This document shows, piece after piece, positions 18,917-28,047 of a stretch of 47,051 nt of DNA. Source of the DNA: an uncultured Enterobacteriaceae bacterium (GTDB taxonomy: Bacteria; Pseudomonadota; Gammaproteobacteria; Enterobacterales; Enterobacteriaceae); the NCBI GenBank assembly GCA_947631255.1, contig CANRKT010000023.1:1-47051 (forward strand). Direction: 5' to 3'. Position 1 is the stretch's first letter; the number at the start of each line of letters is the position of its first letter. The notes under the pieces are model-generated. The model was not told the origin of the DNA and ran no database searches. It saw nothing but the letters and a program-made list of their open reading frames with translations. The position numbers were made by a program, and so were the translations under genes.

Positions 18917-21133
18917 CTACTTCTGACGCAGTAATCTTAACGCATTCGCGGTGACGAGCGCAGTGGCCCCTGAGTCGGCTAATACTGCAATCCATAATCC
19001 TGTCATACCGAGTAAGGTGGTGACCAGGAACACCAGTTTTAATCCCAGCGCAATCGAAATATTCTGGCGAATAGTGGTATGTGTTGCCCTGGCGATAGCT
19101 ATCATTCGTGGCAGTTCCGTCAGGCGATTATGGGTAATGGCGGCATCGGCCGTTTCCAGGGCGACATCTGTTCCGCTTCCCATCGCGATTCCCATCGTAG
19201 CCGCTTTCATCGCCGGAGCGTCATTGATGCCATCACCGACCATCGCCAGCGGTGAAGACTTACCTAACGCATTGACGATACTGACCTTATCCGCAGGTAG
19301 TAAGCTGGCTCGATAATCAATGCCCAGCTCAGATGCAATGGCGGCAGCAGCACGAGGATTGTCACCCGTTAGCATAATTCCCTTAACCCCTAAGGCATTA
19401 AGGTCATTAACGGCAACCCGCGCGTCACTGCGCAGCGTGTCACGCATCGCCAGGGTGCCGAGTAACTTCTCCTCACGTAGCACGACAATGACCGTCTGCC
19501 CTTCATCTTCTTGCTGAGTAATACGTTGCAGCCATTCGGCATTGAGGCTCCCGGCAGGCAGTTTGGCCGGTGAGCTCAGGTGAATCATCTGCCCGGCGAT
19601 CATCGCCTCGATGCCCACTCCTGGCAGAACTCTGTGCTGTTCAGTTGCCGGCAGGCTGAGAGCTCTTTGCTGAACGGTGTTGATAATCGCCACGGCTAGC
19701 GGGTGAGTGGAGCCTTGTTCGACGGCAGCAGCGAGTACCAGAAGCTGATTTTCATCGAGACCTTCTGCGGGGGTTATCGTGGTGACTTGAGGTTTACCCG
19801 CGGTCAGTGTGCCGGTTTTATCGAACGCTATCTGTTGTATCTGGCTCAGGCGTTCCAGAGCAGCACCGCCTTTAATCAGTACACCGTAACGTGCAGCGGC
19901 GGCGAGACCGGAGGTAATGGCAGCCGGTGTGGAGATAACCAGGGCGCAAGGACAGCCAATCAGTAATAGTGTCAGTCCTTTATAAATCCAGGGTTCCCAG
20001 AGTTGGCCAAACAACAGCGGCGGAATAATCACCGTCAGTAGTGCCAGTGCCATAATCAATGGCGTATAGACTCGGCTGAAGCGATCGATGAAACGCTCGA
20101 TAGGGGCGCGACGTTCTTCTGCCTCTTCAATCAGACGTAGCACACGATCAATGGCACTGTCGCCAGGTTCGGAGACGACTTCCAGCTGTACTAGCCGGTC
20201 AATACTGGTACAGCCTGCGGAGACATTCTCACCTTTTTGATGTTCAACAGGGATTGACTCACCTGTGAGTGCGCTTTCATCAAAACTGGCAAACGCATTT
20301 AACAGACGACCATCAGCGGGTAAACGCCCCCCAGCAGCGACTTCAATAATGTCACCCGGGCGTAACTCTGATTGTGCGACCGTTTCACGTTGTCCGCCAC
20401 GAATACGAATGGCGGTGTCAGGTTTGAGTGCCATTAATGCACTGACACCTCGACGGGCACGGCTGGCAGCGTAGGACTCCAGCCTTTCTCCAATAAGGAA
20501 CAATATCAGCACCATAGCTGCTTCTGCTGTAGCACCGATAAACAGCGCGCCTATTGCGGCAACGCTCATCAGGGTTTCGATAGCAAACCAGCTACCACTG
20601 CGAATCAGACGTATTGCCTGACGGGCGATAGGCCACAGGCCTACCAGGGTGGTGATAATAAAGGCCAGATCACCGAACGGATGATTGGCTTGTTCCAGCC
20701 CCCAGCTAGCAGCCATCAGAACGATAAGGACAATGATTTGTCTGTTTTCTTGCCAGAAAGAGGCCGGTACTGCTTTCGGTGCCGTACTGTCACTGAGTTT
20801 ATAGCCGGCGGAGATCACCGCCTTTTCGACTTCGAAACGAATATCCCGGGTCGATTTTACCAGCAGTTTTTCTGTCGCAAATAGCACTTGTACCTGCTGG
20901 ACATCAGCAATGTTTTTGACCGCATTTTCAACTTTTCGCGCACAGGCAGCACAATCCATACCTTCTACATGCCAGCTATAGCGATCGCTGCTATTGATCA
21001 CTGTTTTGTCTGCAGGAGAGGCACAAGAGTCACTCTTCGCACAGCAGGCATGCTCTTCTTCTACCTTTAGCTGACTGAATTTGCTATGCGAAAACTGCGG
21101 CGCTTTGTGTTGGTTTTGAGATGTATTGTGCAT
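18917..21133 (-). CDS. zntA: Zn(II)/Cd(II)/Pb(II)-translocating P-type ATPase
   Basis: 738 residues (E. coli 732). A Cys-rich tail (HACCAKSDSC) precedes one heavy-metal-associated domain with GMDCAAC (C61, C64). The membrane CPC metal site is in GCPCALVIS, the phosphorylated aspartate in DKTGTLTAG, the actuator TGES in ALTGESIPVE, and the hinge in GDGINDAPA. It exports toxic divalent soft metals across the inner membrane. A ZntR-type promoter stands directly upstream, so expression should be zinc-induced. Confidence 0.97.
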   Translation of the reverse strand: MHNTSQNQHKAPQFSHSKFSQLKVEEEHACCAKSDSCASPADKTVINSSDRYSWHVEGMDCAACARKVENAVKNIADVQQVQVLFATEKLLVKSTRDIRFEVEKAVISAGYKLSDSTAPKAVPASFWQENRQIIVLIVLMAASWGLEQANHPFGDLAFIITTLVGLWPIARQAIRLIRSGSWFAIETLMSVAAIGALFIGATAEAAMVLILFLIGERLESYAASRARRGVSALMALKPDTAIRIRGGQRETVAQSELRPGDIIEVAAGGRLPADGRLLNAFASFDESALTGESIPVEHQKGENVSAGCTSIDRLVQLEVVSEPGDSAIDRVLRLIEEAEERRAPIERFIDRFSRVYTPLIMALALLTVIIPPLLFGQLWEPWIYKGLTLLLIGCPCALVISTPAAITSGLAAAARYGVLIKGGAALERLSQIQQIAFDKTGTLTAGKPQVTTITPAEGLDENQLLVLAAAVEQGSTHPLAVAIINTVQQRALSLPATEQHRVLPGVGIEAMIAGQMIHLSSPAKLPAGSLNAEWLQRITQQEDEGQTVIVVLREEKLLGTLAMRDTLRSDARVAVNDLNALGVKGIMLTGDNPRAAAAIASELGIDYRASLLPADKVSIVNALGKSSPLAMVGDGINDAPAMKAATMGIAMGSGTDVALETADAAITHNRLTELPRMIAIARATHTTIRQNISIALGLKLVFLVTTLLGMTGLWIAVLADSGATALVTANALRLLRQK

Positions 21134-21169
21134 AGCACTCTCCAGGTAATGATGATTATCTCATGACCC

Positions 21170-21201
21170 ATCCTAAACTCTGGAGTTAACTCCAGAGTCA
21201 A
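21170..21201 (-). promoter_or_regulatory. ZntR-controlled zntA promoter
   Basis: On the minus strand: -35 TTGACT (21201-21196), a 20-bp spacer, -10 TAGGAT (21175-21170). The spacer region is filled by a perfect 22-bp palindrome at 21177-21198 with arms ACTCTGGAGTT and AACTCCAGAGT. Overlong 20-bp spacers with a palindrome are the signature of MerR-family metal regulators. The element is nearly the same as the E. coli zntA promoter. ZntR itself is not in this window. Confidence 0.95.
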
Positions 21202-21246
21202 GGGTTATTTATCGGAGGTGAGTGCTTTTCGTTCGCTACAACGCAG

Positions 21247-21873
21247 TCAGATAAACAGCGAACGGACAATTAAGAAATGTCCGCCAAAGTAGCAGGCGGC
21301 CACAATGGCACTGTCGGCAGGAAGACGACGACGATATTTGCTAACCAGCCAGAGCACATTACCCAGCAGTAATAAACCCGCTCCCAGATATTCCGACAGG
21401 CTGGCCGCCGTATCGCGTGAAAAATAATTAGCTCCGGCAAGCCAGACCATGACCAGCGTGATACCAATAAAAGCCAGTACGGGCATGCGCAGGTCTTCAA
21501 GACGGCTCCAGATGGTGGCAATCAGTAGTGCTCCGACGATAATCAACGTCAGCGGGAGAGGCCAGTATAAGCCGAAGCTGGTATGACTGGTGAAATAGAG
21601 GCTATACAACAAATGGGAGAGAAAATAAGCGCCAAAGGCATAGAGCAAACGCTGGCGCGGCAGCAGAGTGAGTGCATCTCCGAGCAGGCTTGCCAGCAAA
21701 CCGGCTATAATCAGGTAACCCGTCGGACCTGGGAGCGGAGCCTGTAAGGCCAGTAGCAGTAACAGCAGCAGGGTGACCGGCTTAAATACCCACTTCTGCC
21801 AGCGGGGCCCGCGATAAGACGAATCAACGTATAACCAACCGGAAAAAAAGACCGCGATAAATGACCAAAGCAT
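21247..21873 (-). CDS. yhhN: YhhN/TMEM86 family membrane protein
   Basis: 208 residues, equal to E. coli YhhN. A polytopic inner-membrane protein with about seven or eight hydrophobic helices and the family motif [30 protein letters not shown]. The family (TMEM86) includes lysoplasmalogenases in animals and some bacteria; a role for the enterobacterial protein has not been settled. AGGATATGCC precedes the ATG. It is upstream of zntA on the same strand, but zntA has its own promoter. Confidence 0.9.
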   Translation of the reverse strand: MLWSFIAVFFSGWLYVDSSYRGPRWQKWVFKPVTLLLLLLLALQAPLPGPTGYLIIAGLLASLLGDALTLLPRQRLLYAFGAYFLSHLLYSLYFTSHTSFGLYWPLPLTLIIVGALLIATIWSRLEDLRMPVLAFIGITLVMVWLAGANYFSRDTAASLSEYLGAGLLLLGNVLWLVSKYRRRLPADSAIVAACYFGGHFLIVRSLFI

Positions 21874-21976
21874 GGCATATCCTTATTTTAGTTATAGGAC
21901 GCAATTCCAGTTTACTGGCAGATGATGAAAAAGCGATGCTTAATTATTCTGCCGGCGGGGCTACACCCTGGAGCGA

Positions 21977-22255
21977 TTATTTTCCCTGACGGAGTTTTTT
22001 TTGCCAGACCAGTAGCTCGAAGACACCAAAAATAAATATTTTCGCTTGGGCCATTCCACTGAGCGGTGGGTTATCTTTAGGCTGAGTGGCTTTCAATAAA
22101 CCCAGCTGTAGGGCATGCATAATAACCATAAAGATCAGTGCAACATTGACAAAAATATTCAGCGGACGCGGAAAAGGTTGAATTAAGTTCAACACTAAAA
22201 AGGCCCAGATACACACCATTAATAGACGGCCCAGATTAATTAAAATTGACATCAT
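21977..22255 (-). CDS. yhhL: DUF1145 small membrane protein YhhL
   Basis: 92 residues. Two hydrophobic segments (about 8-25 and 32-52) are followed by a basic tail. Motifs LNLIQPFPRPLNIFVNVAL and IFGVFELLVWQKK are those of the DUF1145 family (YhhL in E. coli, 89 residues). Its ATG overlaps the rsmD stop as ATGA; a second ATG follows immediately (22252). Function unknown. In E. coli yhhM comes between yhhL and yhhN; here that gap is only 103 bases and yhhM is absent. Confidence 0.85.
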   Translation of the reverse strand: MMSILINLGRLLMVCIWAFLVLNLIQPFPRPLNIFVNVALIFMVIMHALQLGLLKATQPKDNPPLSGMAQAKIFIFGVFELLVWQKKLRQGK

Positions 22256-22839
22256 ACGGCTCCTTGTATTTCACGCATAAATAGACGATAGGCGACTTGT
22301 CCGGCGATCTTTTCTCGATGTAATATCCAGGATGAAGGTACCAGAGGCATGCCGTTTTCTACTTCACTTTCAACGTAAATCAGAGCGTCATCCGCAAGCC
22401 AGCCGTTTTTTTCCAGTAAACCGAGTGTCTCGTCCAGTAATCCTTTACGGAAGGGGGGGTCTACAAACACAATATGGTGAGGCTGACCTGGCTTGGCCAG
22501 AAGGTTCAGGATGTTCGCATTTAGTGCATTGCCCTGGTTTGCCTGTAAGGTAGCGAGGTTTTTTTGTAATTGTCGGGCAACGTTTTTGTCCATTTCAACC
22601 AGAGTGGCTGTCGCTGCGTAGCGTGATAAGGCTTCTAAACCTAAAGCACCGCTCCCGGCAAAACAGTCAAGGCAATGTGCGTCGACAATATAAGGTGCCA
22701 GCCAGTTAAACAGCGTCTCTCTGACTCTGTCGGTGGTAGGACGTAATCCGACTGCGTCGGGCACGGGAAGTTTTCGGCCACGCCATTGACCGCCAATGAT
22801 GCGAATTTGGCCTGAACCAGCGGATTGAGGTTTTTTCAT
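22252..22839 (-). CDS. rsmD: 16S rRNA (guanine966-N2)-methyltransferase RsmD
   Basis: 195 residues from the ATG at 22839 (MKKPQSAGSGQIRIIGGQWRGRKL), which aligns with the E. coli start; an ATG 6 codons upstream is less likely. It methylates G966 of 16S rRNA in assembled 30S subunits. The SAM site is LDCFAGSGALGLEALSR and the catalytic motif is FVDPPFRKG. It is divergent from ftsY and overlaps yhhL by 4 bases, so the pair is translationally coupled. Confidence 0.96.
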   Translation of the reverse strand: MKKPQSAGSGQIRIIGGQWRGRKLPVPDAVGLRPTTDRVRETLFNWLAPYIVDAHCLDCFAGSGALGLEALSRYAATATLVEMDKNVARQLQKNLATLQANQGNALNANILNLLAKPGQPHHIVFVDPPFRKGLLDETLGLLEKNGWLADDALIYVESEVENGMPLVPSSWILHREKIAGQVAYRLFMREIQGAV

Positions 22840-23025
22840 GGTGCTCACTGCATGCAAGGGATCTCTGATTTCTATTCTAACGTCGTAGGCTCAAGCCTGG
22901 AAACCTTATTCCTGCGGCGTGATGCTGAGACGGGAAAGTGATAGACTCATGCACTATTTTTTAATGCCTGTGGCAAGCCAAATCGGGTCTGTGCCATAAC
23001 TAAACAGCAAGGGGTGTAGTCGCAA

Positions 23026-24924
23026 ATGGCGAAAGAGAAAAAACGTGGCTTTTTTTCCTGGCTGGGCTTTGGTCAGAAAGAGCAAGCGGAAGAACCTAAG
23101 GTTGAAACGCAAGACGCTGTAGAGCCAGCAGAACCAGAGGTTGATGCTGCGAAGATAGCCGAACCGATAGCGACGCCAGTTGAACAACCAGAGCCTATCC
23201 TGGCTGAACAGGAAGCGGATGCCTCTGTATTATTGGGTGAAGTCACTCAGTCTTCGGCGGTTGAGGATGTGACTGATGTTGTTGATCCCATGGCTGTTCC
23301 AATCGAACCCACTCAGACGCTAGCACCAGAGTCCGTTGAATCAGCGCTGGAGAAAGAGATTTACCAGGCTCATCAAGAGCGAATTGTGACTGAAGAAGTC
23401 GCGGCGATAGAATCTATTATCTCACTCGCTGATGCTCAAAAAACACCAGAGTCCGCTCCGGTAGATGAGCCTGTAGAAACAGCAACTCATGCAGCTGAGC
23501 AGGAAAAAATTGTTACTGAAGAAGTCGCTGCCATTGAATCACTGCCTGCGCATACCGCGGCGACCAGTCAGGATGAAGTGATTGAGCCAGTAGTTGCTCC
23601 ACCGTTCGCTGAAAGCATTGTTGCTGACACTCAGCCTGAAGAGCTTGTTGCTGAAGTGATTGAACCCGTGGTTGCTCCACCGTTCGCTGAAAGCATCGTT
23701 GCTGACACTCAGCCTGAAGAGCTTGCTGCTGAAGTGATTGAACCAGTGGTTGCTCCACCGTTCGCTGAAAGCATTGTTGCTGACACTCAGCCTGAAGAGC
23801 TTGCTGCTGAAGTGATTGAACCGGTGATTGCTCCACTGGTGGCTGAAAGCCCGGCTGATAAGAGTCAGGTAGAAGAGTCGGTTGCTGAGGTTATTGAGCC
23901 AGTAAATGTACCGTTGGTAGCCGAAAGCCCACTGGAGATAGCTCAGGAGCCTATTCCTGAGGAATTAATAGTAGCGCCGATTGTGGAGCAAGAAAAACCG
24001 ACTAAAGAAGGGTTCTTTGCTCGTCTTAAACGCAGTTTGGTCAAAACGAAACAGAATCTTGGCTCCGGTTTTATGGGGCTGTTTCGTGGTAAAAAAATCG
24101 ATGACGATTTGTTTGAAGAGCTGGAAGAGCAGCTATTAATTGCGGATGTCGGCGTCGAAACCACCCGAAAAATTATCGAAAAACTGACCGAAACAGCCAG
24201 TCGTAAGCAGTTACGTGATGCAGAAGCGCTGTATGCATTATTAAAAGAAGAGATGAGCGATATTCTGGCGAAAGTCGATGCACCGCTCAATGTTGAAGGT
24301 AAAACGCCTTTTGTTATCCTGATGGTCGGGGTCAATGGGGTGGGTAAAACAACCACCATTGGTAAACTGGCACGTCAGTTTGAACTGGAAGGTAAGTCAG
24401 TGATGCTGGCTGCGGGTGATACTTTCCGTGCCGCCGCGGTAGAGCAGCTTCAGGTTTGGGGTGACCGTAATAATATTCCGGTTATTGCTCAGCATACTGG
24501 AGCAGACTCGGCATCGGTTATTTTTGACGCGATACAAGCTGCCAAAGCACGTAATATTGATGTTTTAATTGCCGATACTGCAGGTCGTCTGCAAAATAAA
24601 GCACATCTGATGGAAGAGCTGAAAAAAATTGTCCGGGTGATGAAAAAGCTAGACGAAGAGGCTCCTCATGAGATTATGCTCACCCTGGACGCCAGTACCG
24701 GTCAGAATGCGATAAGCCAGGCTAAGCTGTTCCACGAAGCGGTGGGGCTTACTGGTATCACACTGACGAAACTAGACGGTACCGCTAAAGGGGGCGTTAT
24801 CTTCTCTATCGCGGATCAGTTTGGTATTCCTATTCGTTACATTGGTGTAGGTGAACAGCTGGCTGATTTACGACCGTTTAATTCAGAAGATTTTATAGAG
24901 GCACTTTTTGCCCGAGAGGATTAA
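23026..24924 (+). CDS. ftsY: Signal recognition particle receptor FtsY, with enlarged repeat-bearing N-domain
   Basis: 632 residues, against 497 in E. coli. It is the SRP receptor GTPase that docks ribosome-nascent chain complexes at the membrane. The start MAKEKKRGFFSWLGFGQKE is the usual lipid-binding N-helix. Residues about 20-325 form an acidic Glu/Val/Ala/Pro-rich A domain containing two repeat families, one of them 26 residues long in five tandem copies (184 to about 313). A second basic amphipathic helix (KEGFFARLKRSLVKTKQNLG) opens the NG domain, whose GTPase motifs are intact: GVNGVGKTTT, DTFRAAA, DTAGR and TKLDGTAKGG. The extra length is all in the A domain, which varies in this family. 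First gene of ftsYEX. Confidence 0.97.
   Translation: MAKEKKRGFFSWLGFGQKEQAEEPKVETQDAVEPAEPEVDAAKIAEPIATPVEQPEPILAEQEADASVLLGEVTQSSAVEDVTDVVDPMAVPIEPTQTLAPESVESALEKEIYQAHQERIVTEEVAAIESIISLADAQKTPESAPVDEPVETATHAAEQEKIVTEEVAAIESLPAHTAATSQDEVIEPVVAPPFAESIVADTQPEELVAEVIEPVVAPPFAESIVADTQPEELAAEVIEPVVAPPFAESIVADTQPEELAAEVIEPVIAPLVAESPADKSQVEESVAEVIEPVNVPLVAESPLEIAQEPIPEELIVAPIVEQEKPTKEGFFARLKRSLVKTKQNLGSGFMGLFRGKKIDDDLFEELEEQLLIADVGVETTRKIIEKLTETASRKQLRDAEALYALLKEEMSDILAKVDAPLNVEGKTPFVILMVGVNGVGKTTTIGKLARQFELEGKSVMLAAGDTFRAAAVEQLQVWGDRNNIPVIAQHTGADSASVIFDAIQAAKARNIDVLIADTAGRLQNKAHLMEELKKIVRVMKKLDEEAPHEIMLTLDASTGQNAISQAKLFHEAVGLTGITLTKLDGTAKGGVIFSIADQFGIPIRYIGVGEQLADLRPFNSEDFIEALFARED
23575..23964 (+). 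repeat. Five tandem 78-bp repeats inside ftsY
   Basis: Units begin at 23575, 23653, 23731, 23809 and 23887, each starting with GAAGTGATTGA or a close variant (EVIEPV in protein). Units 1-3 differ at only a few bases; units 4 and 5 have diverged. The period is exactly 26 codons, so copy-number change keeps the frame. Upstream, IVTEEVAAIES occurs twice with 42-residue spacing (23383 and 23509). Confidence 0.95.
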
Positions 24925-24926
24925 CA

Positions 24927-25592
24927 ATGGTTCGTTTTGAACACGTCAGTAAAGCCTATCTCGGCGGGAGACAAGCGTTGCAGGGGGTGACCTTCCATAT
25001 GCAACCAGGCGAGATGGCGTTTCTGACCGGCCATTCCGGAGCAGGAAAAAGTACGTTACTGAAGCTTATCTGCGGCATTGAGCGGCCTAGTGACGGTCAT
25101 ATATTTTTTGGCGGCCATGATATCAGCCGCTTAAAAAACCGTGAGGTGCCATTTTTGCGCCGTCAGATAGGCATGATCTTCCAGGATCACCACCTGTTAA
25201 TGGACCGGACCGTTTACGACAACGTGGCGATCCCGTTGATCATCGCGGGTGCCAGTGGCGAAGATATTCGTCGCCGTGTTTCAGCAGCGTTGGATAAGGT
25301 CGGTTTGCTTGATAAAGCGAAAAATTTACCTATTCAGCTTTCTGGCGGTGAACAGCAACGCGTGGGTATCGCGCGCGCAGTGGTCAATAAGCCCGCACTC
25401 TTACTGGCTGATGAACCAACAGGTAACCTTGATGATGCCCTTTCAGAGGGGATTTTGCGGCTGTTTGAAGAGTTCAACCGTGTCGGTGTCACTGTATTAA
25501 TGGCGACCCATGATATGGGGCTTATCTCGCGGCGTTCTTATCGCTTGTTAACCCTAAGCAATGGCCATTTACATGGAGGTGCGGGTGAATAA
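24927..25592 (+). CDS. ftsE: Cell division ATP-binding protein FtsE
   Basis: 221 residues (E. coli 222). ABC ATPase with Walker [10 protein letters not shown], signature [14 protein letters not shown] and Walker [13 protein letters not shown]. With FtsX it forms a complex at the septum that controls the murein hydrolase activator EnvC. It starts 2 bases after the ftsY stop codon and overlaps ftsX by 8 bases. Confidence 0.97.
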   Translation: MVRFEHVSKAYLGGRQALQGVTFHMQPGEMAFLTGHSGAGKSTLLKLICGIERPSDGHIFFGGHDISRLKNREVPFLRRQIGMIFQDHHLLMDRTVYDNVAIPLIIAGASGEDIRRRVSAALDKVGLLDKAKNLPIQLSGGEQQRVGIARAVVNKPALLLADEPTGNLDDALSEGILRLFEEFNRVGVTVLMATHDMGLISRRSYRLLTLSNGHLHGGAGE

Positions 25593-26640
25593 ACGCGCAG
25601 TATTAAACATTGTTAAGCGCTTCAGTAATAAGATTAACGATTTTAATCAGTCTCATCGACAGAGTGATGGTGGCCGTGGTGGGAAAAAACGGAATAAAAC
25701 ACCCAAGTCGAAGAAGAAATCGTTAAAAGGCGGTATTAACGAGCAGTTCCGTTATGCCTGGGAAGGGGCACTACAAGACCTGAAGAGTAAACCGTTAGCG
25801 ACATTTTTAACGGTGATGGTGATTGCCATTTCTCTGACTTTACCCAGTGTCTGTTTTATCGTCTATAAAAACGTGAATCAGGCGGCGTCCCAGTACTACC
25901 CTTCTCCGCAAATTACCGTATATCTTGATAAAGCACTGGATGATGATGCAGCACAACAAGTGCTTGGCATTCTGGAGGCTGAAGAAGGGGTCGAAAAAGT
26001 TAACTACCTTTCCCGGGATGAAGCATTAGGTGAGTTCCGTAATTGGTCAGGTTTTGGTGGCGCGCTGGATATGCTGGAGGAAAATCCTTTGCCAGCGGTG
26101 GCGATAGTCAATCCAGAGCTTGATTTCCAGACTACCAACCACCTGAATACCTTACGCGACAGGCTGACGCAGGTGCAGGGTGTTGATGAAGTACGTATGG
26201 ATGACAGCTGGTTTTCACGGCTGGCGGCTCTGACAGGGCTGGTGGGGCGAGTTGCTGCGATGATTGGCATCCTGATGGTCGCTGCGGTCTTCCTGGTTAT
26301 TGGTAACTCGGTGAGACTGAGTATTTTTGCACGTCGTGATACGATTAATGTGCAAAAATTGATTGGTGCGACTGACGGCTTTATTCTGCGACCCTTTTTA
26401 TACGGTGGCGCATTATTGGGCTTTAGCGGGGCATTTTTATCGCTAATATTGTCAGAAGTTCTGGTAATGCGGCTCTCTTCTGCTGTAACAGAGGTTGCAC
26501 AAGTTTTCGGCACTCAGTTCTCTCTGAGCGGTCTGGGCTTTGATGAGTGTCTGTTATTGCTGCTGGTATCATCAATGATTGGCTGGTTGGCGGCATGGCT
26601 TGCAACCGTTCAACATTTACGGCATTTTACACCACAATAA
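25585..26640 (+). CDS. ftsX: Cell division membrane protein FtsX
   Basis: 351 residues from a GTG start at 25585 (E. coli 352). I choose this GTG because GGAGG at 25575-25579 precedes it by 5 bases and the protein then begins (V/M)NKRAVLN, aligning with E. coli MNKRDAIN; the ATGs at 25561 and 25573 are alternatives. A basic cytoplasmic N-terminus of about 60 residues precedes the first membrane segment ([22 protein letters not shown]). A periplasmic domain and three C-terminal membrane helices follow, with the FtsX/MacB signature. The periplasmic domain binds EnvC. Confidence 0.95.
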   Translation: MNKRAVLNIVKRFSNKINDFNQSHRQSDGGRGGKKRNKTPKSKKKSLKGGINEQFRYAWEGALQDLKSKPLATFLTVMVIAISLTLPSVCFIVYKNVNQAASQYYPSPQITVYLDKALDDDAAQQVLGILEAEEGVEKVNYLSRDEALGEFRNWSGFGGALDMLEENPLPAVAIVNPELDFQTTNHLNTLRDRLTQVQGVDEVRMDDSWFSRLAALTGLVGRVAAMIGILMVAAVFLVIGNSVRLSIFARRDTINVQKLIGATDGFILRPFLYGGALLGFSGAFLSLILSEVLVMRLSSAVTEVAQVFGTQFSLSGLGFDECLLLLLVSSMIGWLAAWLATVQHLRHFTPQ

Positions 26641-26718
26641 TTTATCTTTTGATATACTCATTTTCTGTCACAATCAGTATGTAAAGTGAACAGAGTTTGA
26701 TGAGAGTGTGTGAGTAAC

Positions 26719-26751
26719 TTATCCACAAAATTATTTTGAACTTGTGGATAA
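26719..26751. promoter_or_regulatory. Paired DnaA boxes in the rpoH promoter
   Basis: TTATCCACAA at 26719-26728 and its inverse TTGTGGATAA at 26742-26751 are both perfect DnaA boxes, separated by 13 bases. The E. coli rpoH promoter region also has DnaA boxes, through which DnaA represses P3 and P4. Confidence 0.9.
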
Positions 26752-26764
26752 CGTGATTGTCTGA
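26738..26764 (+). promoter_or_regulatory. Sigma-E (RpoE) promoter of rpoH (P3 equivalent)
   Basis: GAACTT (26738-26743), 16 bases, TCTGA (26760-26764): an exact match to the sigma-E consensus. The second DnaA box overlaps the -35. This wiring lets envelope stress and lethal heat raise sigma-32 when sigma-70 is weak. Confidence 0.92.
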
Positions 26765-26858
26765 GATAGCGTGAAGTTGATTGCTCGGCAGTTGTGAGTG
26801 TTTTAATCCAGTGTCGATTTTCATGGCAATCTGTTTAAGTTTTCAAGAGAGGGTTTGA

Positions 26859-27713
26859 ATGACCAAAGAAATGCAAAATTTAGCTTTAGCTCCTGTTGGT
26901 AACCTGGAATCTTATATCCGGGCAGCAAACTCATGGCCAATGTTAACGGCTGATGAGGAGAAGGAGCTGGCTGAAAAGCTGCATTACGAGGGGAGTCTGG
27001 AAGCAGCTAAGCGGCTGATCCTTTCACATCTCCGTTTTGTTGTTCATATTGCTCGTAATTATTCTGGTTATGGCTTGCCACAGGCGGACTTGATTCAGGA
27101 AGGGAATATCGGCCTGATGAAAGCGGTACGTCGCTTTAATCCAGAGGTGGGTGTTCGTCTGGTGTCTTTTGCTGTGCACTGGATCAAGGCTGAAATTCAC
27201 GAATATGTACTGCGTAACTGGCGCATCGTGAAAGTGGCAACCACGAAAGCACAGCGTAAGCTGTTCTTTAACTTGCGTAAAAATAAGCAACGTTTGGGTT
27301 GGTTTAACCAAGAAGAAGTTGAGCTGGTTGCTAGCGAACTGGGTGTAAGCAGCAAAGACGTGCGTGAAATGGAATCACGGATGGCGGCGCAGGATATGAC
27401 TTTTGACCTGTCCAATGACGACGAGTCAGATAGCCAGCCGATGGCCCCAGTGCTGTTTCTCCAGGACAAATCATCTAACTTTGCCGATGGCATTGAAGAT
27501 GATAACTGGGACTCCCATGCCACAGATAAGCTCACTGATGCCATGATGGGTCTTGATGAGCGTAGCCAGCAAATCATTCGTGCCCGCTGGCTTGATGAAG
27601 ACAACAAGAGCACGTTACAGGAACTGGCTGACCATTATGGTGTGTCGGCAGAACGAGTACGTCAGCTTGAAAAAAATGCGATGAAAAAACTTCGTATTGC
27701 CATTGAAGCCTAA
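26859..27713 (+). CDS. rpoH: Heat-shock sigma factor sigma-32
   Basis: 284 residues, equal to E. coli RpoH. Region 2 carries [37 protein letters not shown], which binds core and the -10. The RpoH box [14 protein letters not shown], specific to sigma-32, is intact. Region 4 ends with the helix-turn-helix [26 protein letters not shown]. It directs heat-shock transcription; prlC in this window has a matching promoter. In E. coli its mRNA start region is an RNA thermometer, probable here but not tested. Confidence 0.98.
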   Translation: MTKEMQNLALAPVGNLESYIRAANSWPMLTADEEKELAEKLHYEGSLEAAKRLILSHLRFVVHIARNYSGYGLPQADLIQEGNIGLMKAVRRFNPEVGVRLVSFAVHWIKAEIHEYVLRNWRIVKVATTKAQRKLFFNLRKNKQRLGWFNQEEVELVASELGVSSKDVREMESRMAAQDMTFDLSNDDESDSQPMAPVLFLQDKSSNFADGIEDDNWDSHATDKLTDAMMGLDERSQQIIRARWLDEDNKSTLQELADHYGVSAERVRQLEKNAMKKLRIAIEA

Positions 27714-27732
27714 AAGCTGCATGTACTGACAG

Positions 27733-27775
27733 AATGACCTGAATCTGGCATAGCGTCGATTCAGGTCATTTTTTT
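27733..27775 (+). terminator. rpoH intrinsic terminator
   Basis: AATGACCTGAATC and GATTCAGGTCATT form a perfect 13-bp stem with a 12-base loop, followed by a T-run. Confidence 0.92.
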
Positions 27776-28047
27776 GCCTGAATTTTGGACTGTTCACGCC
27801 TTTATATCTCTCTTCCCTACGACTTATCCTGTCGCTTACCTCGCGCTACCGCTACTTTTTAGTATTTTTTCCAGACAAACTTTGTTATGTGACAAAATTG
27901 TTATTCCATAAATCGTAAAATAAGGTATGTTTTTTAGCAGAGAATACTGCAACAGCACATGTGGCATTCTATCCAATAAAATTGATAAAAAACGTGCTGA
28001 ACACACAACATAAAAATACGACTCACAACAACATGGGGACTCTCAGG
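27776..28047 (+). promoter_or_regulatory. livJ upstream region
   Basis: About 270 AT-rich bases between the rpoH terminator and livJ with no gene. The livJ promoter and leader must be here. In E. coli livJ responds to leucine through Lrp and to the GcvB small RNA; I cannot identify those sites here. Confidence 0.5.

Noticed and set aside
23513-23836. Gln-rich antisense frame with apparent repeats (EQPLVQSLQQQALQAECQQ)
   Set aside because: It is the reverse reading of the FtsY 78-bp repeats and has no independent support.
26004-26513. A 169-codon frame antisense to ftsX
   Set aside because: No domain and full overlap with the clearly conserved FtsX coding frame.
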